Below are positions 1 through 4,396 of a DNA stretch of 9,941 nucleotides, one piece after another; position 1 is the stretch's first letter; each line of letters starts with the position of its first letter. The notes under the pieces are model-generated. The model was given only the letters and a program-made list of their open reading frames with translations, was not told the DNA's origin and searched no databases. The DNA lies in contig CAYXIM010000066.1 of the NCBI GenBank assembly GCA_964465385.1, positions 1 through 9,941 on the forward strand, in the 5' to 3' direction. This DNA comes from JAAYBY01 sp964465385. GTDB lineage: Bacteria; Bacillota; Clostridia; Saccharofermentanales; UBA5734. The translations under genes were made by a program, and so were the position numbers.

Positions 1-68
1 CCATTATTGTCTTCCTGGCAGCGCGCACATCGCTGTGCCTGTCAAAAACCCCGTTTGGATTGAGAAAG

Positions 69-1108
69 ATGATAGACCAGATTTTTCAAATCGCATTCTC
101 CAGTGCTTCTGTCGCCATATTCGAAGTTGGCTCAATTATGGCTGTCCTTATGTTGCTTTTCGGCGTGCTTGATTATAAAAAAGGCGACCAGCTCAGACTT
201 CAAATTGAGCAGAAAAAACTGGATCAACCAATTCTGATGGCAGTACTGGCCCTGATTCCAATCGATGGGACCCTTCTCTTCCAGTACAATATTTACCGCA
301 GAAAAAGCATCCGTTCCGGTTCCTTGCTTGGCGGCATCATCGGCATCGGAGAAGAAGCGACCTACTTGATCCTGTCCTTTAACCCATTGTCATGGCTCAT
401 GATCGCAGGTATTAAACTGATCACTGCACTGGGCCTGGGAACNNNNNNNNNNGGCTGACATCAGATCTGGCCGACGGCGAGAATCCGGATGCTGTTCAAG
501 CTGATGAAAATTTTCACGCGTTACCAGATCGCTTTCGCCACCAGCTGCACCACTTCAGATATCATAAACTCGGGAAAGCATTCTGGATTTTTTTCGCAGG
601 TGCTTTTATCCTGCACCAGACGCTCCATCTTTTAGAGCGTTTCGATGTGGTAGCTGCCAGCCGCCTGCAGCCATTAAGCATTCCTTTCACCTCATGGATT
701 GCCATGGTTGCGCTGTTCTTTGTCTTGATTTACCATCTGGTCGTTCGCACGACTACACGAGAGTTCGGAAAAATTTTCGAGCATGAGTTTGAAGACACGG
801 GTGACGCTGTCGGTGATCTGGCGGAAGGCTGTGCCCAGATCATTTTGTATATTTTCCTGGTCTCTTTTCTTGTTCAGGTTCTGATTGCCTCGATCGGAAC
901 GGATTCACTGCTTTCCTTTTTCGCCCAGAATCCATCTCTGACGATCATCATCGGAGCCCTGGTCGGCTTGATACCGGGAACCGGCGGATCCTTAGCTTTT
1001 ACAACCTTGTATTTCAGCTTGTCAGGGACAGGAAGTGCAATGCCATTTGCTGCTGCCCTGGTGATCGGCTTCTTGATCTGGACGATTGAACGTGCCGTCA
1101 CTGCCTGA
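69..1108 (+). CDS. Putative manganese/heavy-metal exporter-like membrane protein (ArsP_2-like), interrupted by an assembly gap
   Basis: A polytopic inner-membrane protein, probably a metal or metalloid exporter. The reading frame before the N run (to 442) and the open frame after it (455-1108) form one gene: the second half has no start of its own near the gap and is open from it. Two similar halves are visible, each with hydrophobic helices around an L-I-P-x-x-G element, ALIPIDG (about nt 252-272) and GLIPGTGG (about nt 965-988), followed by an aromatic-rich stretch. A GEEA motif (about nt 348-359) follows the first, where the putative manganese transporter family, as I recall it, has SGDEA. 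A hydrophilic His-rich linker (nt 455-570) joins the halves. ATG at 69 is chosen because it gives the family-like N-terminus; TTG at 60 is possible, and the frame is open to the left edge, so the gene could start outside. The ribosome site is weak. The C-terminal half ends earlier than I expect for the family. Family assignment is from remembered motifs; the substrate is inferred. Confidence 0.5.
443..452. other. Assembly gap (10 N) inside the transporter gene
   Basis: Ten N bases, a placeholder. The reading frames on the two sides differ. If the gene is intact, the true missing length must leave remainder 2 when divided by 3, so it is not 10. Confidence 0.95.
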
Positions 1109-1142
1109 TATTGATTTCTAAACGGAATTGTGGCCCGGTCAA

Positions 1143-1161
1143 TTGCTTGGGAAATAAGCAA
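1143..1161 (+). terminator. Weak hairpin downstream of the transporter gene
   Basis: TTGCTT (1143-1148) and AAGCAA (1156-1161) can form a 6-bp stem with a 7-nt loop, 34 bp after the transporter stop codon. No U run follows directly, so this is at best an inefficient or Rho-assisted terminator. Confidence 0.2.
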
Positions 1162-1192
1162 GATCAGTCTTTCTCATTGGTAAAAGTTACCC

Positions 1193-1222
1193 TTGACAAG
1201 ACGCAATCACATTGACTATAAT
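1193..1222 (+). promoter_or_regulatory. Consensus sigma-A promoter of the tRNA(CAU)-tRNA-Tyr unit
   Basis: TTGACA (1193-1198) and TATAAT (1217-1222) are both exact consensus hexamers, separated by 18 bp. Transcription is expected to start near 1229, about 33 nt before the first tRNA. Exact hexamers fit a strongly expressed stable-RNA unit. Confidence 0.85.
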
Positions 1223-1261
1223 TCCCTTTGTCGCCTCGCGCGCTTTATCGCAGGCAACATT

Positions 1262-1338
1262 GGGCCTTTAGCTCAGTTGGTTAGAGCAGCCGGCTCATAA
1301 CCGGTCGGTCCGGGGTTCAAGTCCCTGAAGGCCCACCA
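1262..1338 (+). tRNA. tRNA with CAU anticodon (probably tRNA-Ile2 read by TilS, otherwise elongator tRNA-Met)
   Basis: A 77-nt cloverleaf with encoded CCA. The acceptor stem is a perfect 7 bp (1262-1268 with 1328-1334), the D stem pairs 1271-1274 with 1284-1287, and the anticodon stem pairs 1289-1293 with 1301-1305. The anticodon CAU is at 1296-1298, and the T arm spans 1311-1327 with a TTCAAGT loop. It is not an initiator, because the first pair G1-C72 is intact and the anticodon stem lacks three G-C pairs beside the loop. The acceptor has C4-G69 and C5-G68, the pairs described as determinants for lysidine modification by TilS in E. coli tRNA-Ile2. That favours decoding AUA as isoleucine over methionine. 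The call as a CAU tRNA is firm; the amino acid identity is inferred. Confidence 0.95.
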
Positions 1339-1353
1339 CAATGCAAAACACAT

Positions 1354-1438
1354 GGGGGAATTCCCGAGCGGCCAAAGGGAGCAGACTGTAAATCTGTTGT
1401 CAAAGACTTCGGTGGTTCGAATCCGCCTTCCCCCACCA
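1354..1438 (+). tRNA. tRNA-Tyr (GUA)
   Basis: An 85-nt class II tRNA with a long variable arm and encoded CCA. The acceptor pairs 1354-1360 with 1428-1434 perfectly. The anticodon stem pairs 1381-1385 with 1393-1397, with a G-T closing pair, and the anticodon GTA is at 1388-1390. It lies 15 nt after the preceding tRNA, so the two are almost certainly one transcript from the promoter at 1193-1222. Confidence 0.96.
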
Positions 1439-1440
1439 GC

Positions 1441-1469
1441 AAAAAGCACATCGCAGATGTGCTTTTTTT
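1441..1469 (+). terminator. Rho-independent terminator of the tRNA pair, probably bidirectional
   Basis: GCACATC (1446-1452) and GATGTGC (1456-1462) form a perfect 7-bp stem with a 3-nt loop. It is flanked by five A (1441-1445) and seven T (1463-1469), so either strand reads as a stem followed by a U run. On the minus strand it lies directly after the Nudix stop codon and overlaps it slightly, so it can end the murD operon too. Confidence 0.88.
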
Positions 1470-1971
1470 ATAGCGCGTCAGGGCCGGCCAGGTCTGCGGC
1501 CCGCAGGTGGAAAACCACAGGCCAGTTTAAAGGGTCAACCTCGATGCGGCCGGTGAAAAAACCCACCTGATCCAGCAGGTATGGCGTGATTTCACGGTAG
1601 TAGGGGCTGATATCTGCCTGCCGCCAGGAGCCGTCCAGGGTAAACCACCGCAGGTCGCCCTCGTCAGATGCCTGCAGTTGTCCTGTAAAGCAATCGGAAG
1701 AAAAATAAAAAGCGAGCACCTCTGGCCCACCTGCCTGCCCGATGGTCACAGCGCCCCGCCAGCGCAGCGTCTGCAGCTGCAGGCCGGTTTCTTCCAGCAC
1801 CTCCCGCTTGCAGGCCTGCTCCAGGTCCTCGCCGGTTTCTTTGTGGCCACCAGGAACGGTCCAGGCGCCTGGCTGGGGCGGGTGTTCACGCCGGATCAGC
1901 AGGACAGATCCATCACGGATCAGGTAGCAAAAGACAAGGGCTGTCAGGCAAGGCCGTTGGTGCCCAGTCAT
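1468..1971 (-). CDS. Nudix hydrolase, MutT-like (putative 8-oxo-dGTP diphosphatase)
   Basis: A 167-residue cytosolic protein of the Nudix family, which hydrolyses nucleoside diphosphates linked to another group and uses Mg or Mn. The complete Nudix box is present at residues 42-64: G42, E48, then R56-E57 and E60-E61 with G63, matching GX5EX7REUXEEXGU with no key residue missing. The preceding W-x-V-P-G-G and the strand after it fit MutT-type enzymes that sanitise oxidised nucleotides, but the exact substrate cannot be read from the sequence. The start ATG (1971-1969) overlaps the stop of the upstream nitroreductase gene as ATGA. AGGAGG lies 7 nt before it, within the end of that gene, so translation is coupled. 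This is the last gene of the murD operon, and its stop touches the shared terminator. Confidence 0.88.
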   Translation of the reverse strand: MTGHQRPCLTALVFCYLIRDGSVLLIRREHPPQPGAWTVPGGHKETGEDLEQACKREVLEETGLQLQTLRWRGAVTIGQAGGPEVLAFYFSSDCFTGQLQASDEGDLRWFTLDGSWRQADISPYYREITPYLLDQVGFFTGRIEVDPLNWPVVFHLRAADLAGPDAL

Positions 1972-2480
1972 TGAAAGACCTCCTGGCGGACCACGTGGTC
2001 AATGGGTTTTCGAGGCCTGGCGCCGGGCAGCCGGGCTGGATATCCCAGAGGGGTCAGGCCGACCACCGAGGCGGTATCGGGCACCTTCAGAAGCTGGCAA
2101 ACCGCCGCCTGGTCAAAATCGCCGATCCAGCAGGTGCCCAGGCCCTGGCCCCAGGCCGCCAGCAGCATATGGGTCAGGGCGATGGCGCAATCAACGGTCC
2201 CCCGTGGCTGGCCACACGGCATCAAGGCTTGAGGGGCCAGGCTGCAGACCACCAGCACGAGTGGTGCCTGGGCCAGAAAACCCTGCTTGTTGCAGGCGTT
2301 GACCAGGGCCCGCCTGATCTGAAGGTCGCGAACCACAATGAAAACCCACTCCTGGCGGTTGGAGGCCGAGGGGGCCCATCGGGCGGCCTCAAGGACAGCA
2401 GCGAGTTTTTCATCCTCAACCGCCTGCCCGGTATAGGCGCGGATGCTTCGCCTGTTAAAGAGGGCGTCTTGCAAACGCAT
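1968..2480 (-). CDS. Nitroreductase-family FMN-dependent oxidoreductase
   Basis: A 170-residue member of the small nitroreductase family. These are usually dimeric FMN enzymes that use NAD(P)H to reduce nitro compounds, quinones or unknown physiological substrates. Family marks are RRSIR (residues 10-14, FMN phosphate region), APSASNRQ (36-43), the GLGTCWIG segment (113-120) and a C-terminal basic-Pro stretch ending KPID (158-161). The start is ATG at 2480: AGGAGGTGA sits 8 nt upstream. A GTG three codons earlier (2489) overlaps that site and is rejected. The gene begins 36 nt after murD stops and overlaps the Nudix start by 4 nt, so the three are co-transcribed. The substrate is unknown. The pairing with a MutT-like enzyme hints at redox or oxidative-damage upkeep, which is inference. 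Confidence 0.88.
   Translation of the reverse strand: MRLQDALFNRRSIRAYTGQAVEDEKLAAVLEAARWAPSASNRQEWVFIVVRDLQIRRALVNACNKQGFLAQAPLVLVVCSLAPQALMPCGQPRGTVDCAIALTHMLLAAWGQGLGTCWIGDFDQAAVCQLLKVPDTASVVGLTPLGYPARLPGARPRKPIDHVVRQEVFQ
1979..1984 (-). promoter_or_regulatory. Ribosome binding site of the Nudix gene
   Basis: AGGAGG on the minus strand, 7 nt before the ATG and inside the last codons of the nitroreductase gene. It fixes the start and supports reinitiation at the ATGA overlap. Confidence 0.85.
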
Positions 2481-2485
2481 GCCGG

Positions 2486-2494
2486 TCACCTCCT
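2486..2494 (-). promoter_or_regulatory. Ribosome binding site deciding the nitroreductase start
   Basis: AGGAGGTGA, a nine-base match to the anti-Shine-Dalgarno sequence on the minus strand, with 8 nt between AGGAGG and the ATG at 2480. It rules out the GTG at 2489, which lies inside it. Confidence 0.85.
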
Positions 2495-2516
2495 GATAAG
2501 TGGCTGGCCCGCACGG

Positions 2517-3941
2517 TCACTCAAGGGCCTGGACCAGCGTGCGAAACAGGTCTCCCCGTTCTTCAAAATGCCGGAAGCGGTCATAGCTGGTGCCGGCAGG
2601 AGACAAGAGCACCACCTCACCTGGTTCAGCCAGCTCGCGGGCAGCCAGAACAGCTTGTGGGTAATCGTCACACCAGACAATGTCCAAAGACCGGTAATCG
2701 ACACCACTGAAGGGGGCTTCACGTTTTAAGGCTGCATCGATCTGAGGGGCGTTTTGGCCGCAAAAGACGATTTTGCGGGACACACGCAGAATGGCTTCAC
2801 CCAAGCCCACATAATCTGATTTCTTGTCCTGGCCGCCCAGGATCAAAACGGCCCGTTCATCGCGTTCAGCCAGGGCAGCCAGAGCCGCCCGGGTCCGTGT
2901 GGGGCTGGTGTCAATCGAGCTGTTGATGTATCGCACGCCGTCCAGGTCCCGGACCACTTCCAGGCGGTGGGCCACCCCGGCAAAGGTCCGGGCCACCCGG
3001 GCGATGTCGTCAGGTGACACCTGGTCCCAGACGGCCGCGGCCGCAGCCAGGTAGTTTTCCACGTTGTGGCGGCCCGGGATGCGGATGTCTGCTGCCTGGA
3101 CGATCCGGGTGTCCGCCTGCCCCTGCCGATAGAGCAGCCAGCCATCTGACAGCAGAAAGCCGTCAAAGTGCCGGTCCCCTTCCCGGTCAAAAAAGACCAC
3201 CTGGCCACGTGCCTCAGGGGCCAGGGAGCGGGTCAGGTAATTGGCGGCATTGAGAACCAGGCGGCCATCAAAAGGCTGGTAGAGGTAGATGTTTCGCTTG
3301 GCGTCAATATAATCTTGAAAATCCCGGTGGACGTCCAGGTGGTTGGGTGACAGGTTGGTGACAACCGCCACCTGCGGGCTTTTGCGCATGCTCATCAGCT
3401 GAAAGCTGGACAGCTCCACAACCACCCGGTCTGTTTCCTGAATGCGGTCGATGCGGTCCAGAAGCGGCGTGCCGATGTTACCACCCACATGAACCGTGTA
3501 CCCGGCGGTTTCCAGCATGCGGGCCACCAGCGTGGTGGTGGTCGTTTTACCATCACTGCCCGTGATGCCGTAAAGGGGGGCCGGGCACAGCTCCATGAAA
3601 ACCTCCATCTCGCTGGTTACGATCGCTCCCCTAGCGCGCTCAGCACGCAACTGGGGCAGGTTTGAACGCATTTTAGGGGTCCTGAAGATGAGGTCAAAGC
3701 CCGTCAGCCGGTCCAGGTAATCCGGTCCGGTCGACCAGGCCAGGCGGATGCCTTCGCGCGCAAAGGCTTCCTGGGTCCTGGCCAAAACCGGGTCGTCTGC
3801 TGGCAACTGGTCAAATGCCGTGATCTGGTCGCAATAACGGGACAGGTAGCGGATCAGGGGACGGTTGCTGATGCCCACGCCCAAAACAGCCGTTTTTTTG
3901 TCTGAAACAAAGTGCTTAAACTGTTCAATTCTCCGGTTCAT
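2517..3941 (-). CDS. murD: UDP-N-acetylmuramoyl-L-alanine--D-glutamate ligase (MurD)
   Basis: A cytosolic Mur ligase that adds D-glutamate to UDP-MurNAc-L-Ala with ATP, a committed step of peptidoglycan precursor synthesis (EC 6.3.2.9). At 474 residues it is slightly longer than the usual 440-460. Visible elements, N to C: a Rossmann-like start with GVGISN (21-26); the ATP loop GITGSDGKTT (125-134); NLSPNHLD (196-203); K215, at the position of the carbamylated lysine; PGRHNVEN (289-296); HRLE (325-328); NSSIDTSPTRT (340-350) in place of the E. coli NDSKATN; GGQDKK (369-374); and SPAGTSYD (447-454). The start is ATG at 3941 with GGAGGG 5 nt upstream. A TTG at 3971 would lie at or before the predicted transcript start and is rejected. 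It is the first gene of an operon with the nitroreductase and Nudix genes. No other division or wall gene is nearby. Confidence 0.96.
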   Translation of the reverse strand: MNRRIEQFKHFVSDKKTAVLGVGISNRPLIRYLSRYCDQITAFDQLPADDPVLARTQEAFAREGIRLAWSTGPDYLDRLTGFDLIFRTPKMRSNLPQLRAERARGAIVTSEMEVFMELCPAPLYGITGSDGKTTTTTLVARMLETAGYTVHVGGNIGTPLLDRIDRIQETDRVVVELSSFQLMSMRKSPQVAVVTNLSPNHLDVHRDFQDYIDAKRNIYLYQPFDGRLVLNAANYLTRSLAPEARGQVVFFDREGDRHFDGFLLSDGWLLYRQGQADTRIVQAADIRIPGRHNVENYLAAAAAVWDQVSPDDIARVARTFAGVAHRLEVVRDLDGVRYINSSIDTSPTRTRAALAALAERDERAVLILGGQDKKSDYVGLGEAILRVSRKIVFCGQNAPQIDAALKREAPFSGVDYRSLDIVWCDDYPQAVLAARELAEPGEVVLLSPAGTSYDRFRHFEERGDLFRTLVQALE

Positions 3942-3946
3942 GGCTG

Positions 3947-3952
3947 CCCTCC
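3947..3952 (-). promoter_or_regulatory. Ribosome binding site deciding the murD start
   Basis: GGAGGG on the minus strand, 5 nt before ATG 3941. Its position supports this start over the TTG ten codons upstream. Confidence 0.7.
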
Positions 3953-3976
3953 ACCTGCTGGCTGTTGTCAAAAAGA

Positions 3977-4006
3977 ATTATAAGGCTTCCCTTGCTTTTT
4001 TGCCAG
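3977..4006 (-). promoter_or_regulatory. Probable murD operon promoter
   Basis: On the minus strand, an exact TATAAT (3982-3977) lies 18 bp after CTGGCA (4006-4001), a 4 of 6 match to TTGACA. The expected transcript start is near 3970, giving a leader of about 30 nt before ATG 3941. It interleaves with the candidate tRNA-Leu promoter on the other strand. Confidence 0.6.
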
Positions 4007-4020
4007 CGCTGTTGTAAGAT
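3992..4020 (+). promoter_or_regulatory. Candidate promoter of tRNA-Leu
   Basis: TTGCTT (3992-3997) and TAAGAT (4015-4020) are separated by 17 bp. The -10 matches 4 of 6 positions and the -35 matches 3 of 6. The start would fall near 4027, just before the tRNA at 4033. Modest match, good position. Confidence 0.42.
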
Positions 4021-4032
4021 AGGTTTCGACCC

Positions 4033-4119
4033 GCGGGAATGGCGGAATTGGCAGACGCGCTAGTTTCAGGTATTAGTGATCGGACGATCATGCAGGTTCA
4101 AGTCCTGTTTCCCGCACCA
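4033..4119 (+). tRNA. tRNA-Leu (CAG)
   Basis: An 87-nt class II tRNA with a long variable arm and encoded CCA. The acceptor pairs 4033-4039 with 4109-4115 perfectly. The anticodon stem CTAGT/ATTAG, with one G-T pair, encloses a seven-base loop with anticodon CAG, which reads the CUG codon. The Leu-type D arm is recognisable. It is a single-gene unit, divergent from murD. CUG is the dominant leucine codon in the GC-rich genes of this window, so this tRNA serves the main codon. Confidence 0.95.
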
Positions 4120-4123
4120 GAAC

Positions 4124-4165
4124 AATGTCAGGTTTGAGTGTTTTGACTCCTGCCTGACATTTTTT
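4124..4165 (+). terminator. Rho-independent terminator of tRNA-Leu
   Basis: AATGTCAGG (4124-4132) pairs with CCTGACATT (4153-4161). An inner stem, GAGT (4136-4139) with ACTC (4146-4149), can stack within the loop. Ts run to 4165. It begins 5 nt after the tRNA. Confidence 0.85.
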
Positions 4166-4293
4166 GTTTCAAGAAGAGGCCTGCAGACAGGTCTGGACAG
4201 GGCGGCAATTACAAGCGGACCCACAGGCAAATGGCAGGCCCAGACAGCAGCCAGGTCATGGGCTTGTTGCCCAAAGAAACGCGTTTGACCTTC

Positions 4294-4321
4294 TTGCACT
4301 TCTGGCAGCCCATGTTATGCT
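4294..4321 (+). promoter_or_regulatory. Candidate extended -10 promoter of the leader ORF and nuclease-helicase
   Basis: TGTTATGCT (4313-4321) is an extended -10 (TG, one base, then TATGCT matching 4 of 6). A weak TTGCAC -35 (4294-4299) lies 16 bp before TATGCT. The predicted start near 4328 leaves about 24 nt before the leader ATG. A TTGACC at 4285-4290 is a better -35 but is 25 bp away, too far. Confidence 0.35.
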
Positions 4322-4339
4322 GGTGGCAGACCAATGATC

Positions 4340-4344
4340 AGGAG
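4340..4344 (+). promoter_or_regulatory. Ribosome binding site of the 14-codon leader ORF
   Basis: AGGAG, 7 nt before the ATG at 4352. It is far better than anything directly before the helicase GTG at 4393, suggesting that ribosomes load here and reach the helicase by coupling. Confidence 0.65.
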
Positions 4345-4351
4345 TTATGAC

Positions 4352-4396
4352 ATGTTACAACACACAGCAGGTTTGGGACGGGTGGCAGGTCCGTGA
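4352..4396 (+). CDS. Putative 14-residue leader peptide, coupled to the nuclease-helicase
   Basis: A 14-codon reading frame encoding MLQHTAGLGRVAGP. It starts with ATG behind a well-placed AGGAG, and its TGA overlaps the GTG start of the large gene by four bases (GTGA). I recognise no peptide family, and the content (Gly, Ala, Arg) shows no run of a single amino acid as in attenuator peptides. Its probable role is to bring ribosomes to a weak GTG start (translational coupling). It is not a missing N-terminus of the helicase: the helicase frame upstream of the GTG meets a stop at 4348 with no better start, and the family's N-terminal motif already begins a few residues after the GTG. Confidence 0.45.
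   Translation: MLQHTAGLGRVAGP

Larger units (their letters stand above)
4166..4351. other. Intergenic region upstream of the nuclease-helicase
   Basis: No gene is supported here. It holds a small 5-bp hairpin (4259-4273), a candidate promoter near its right end and the ribosome binding site of the leader ORF. I see no riboswitch or repeat family. Confidence 0.6.

Noticed and set aside
1..1340. A tRNA-integrated genomic island
   Set aside because: The unusual segment lies on the 5' side of the tRNA pair; no integrase, no duplicated tRNA 3' end and no direct repeats are visible.
1352..1570. A reading frame starting inside tRNA-Tyr
   Set aside because: Its first third is the tRNA and its rest is antisense to the Nudix gene.
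1971..2729. A long plus-strand reading frame antisense to the nitroreductase and murD genes
   Set aside because: It is a shadow of GC-rich coding sequence on the minus strand. It has no ribosome site and no recognisable domain, and the minus-strand proteins are clear family members.
3942..3971. TTG at 3971 as the murD start
   Set aside because: It coincides with the expected transcript start from TATAAT 3982-3977. ATG 3941 has GGAGGG at proper spacing.
4259..4273. Hairpin TGGGC/GCCCA in the intergenic region as a terminator
   Set aside because: Only 5 bp and no U run follows on either strand; the tRNA-Leu terminator upstream is far better.
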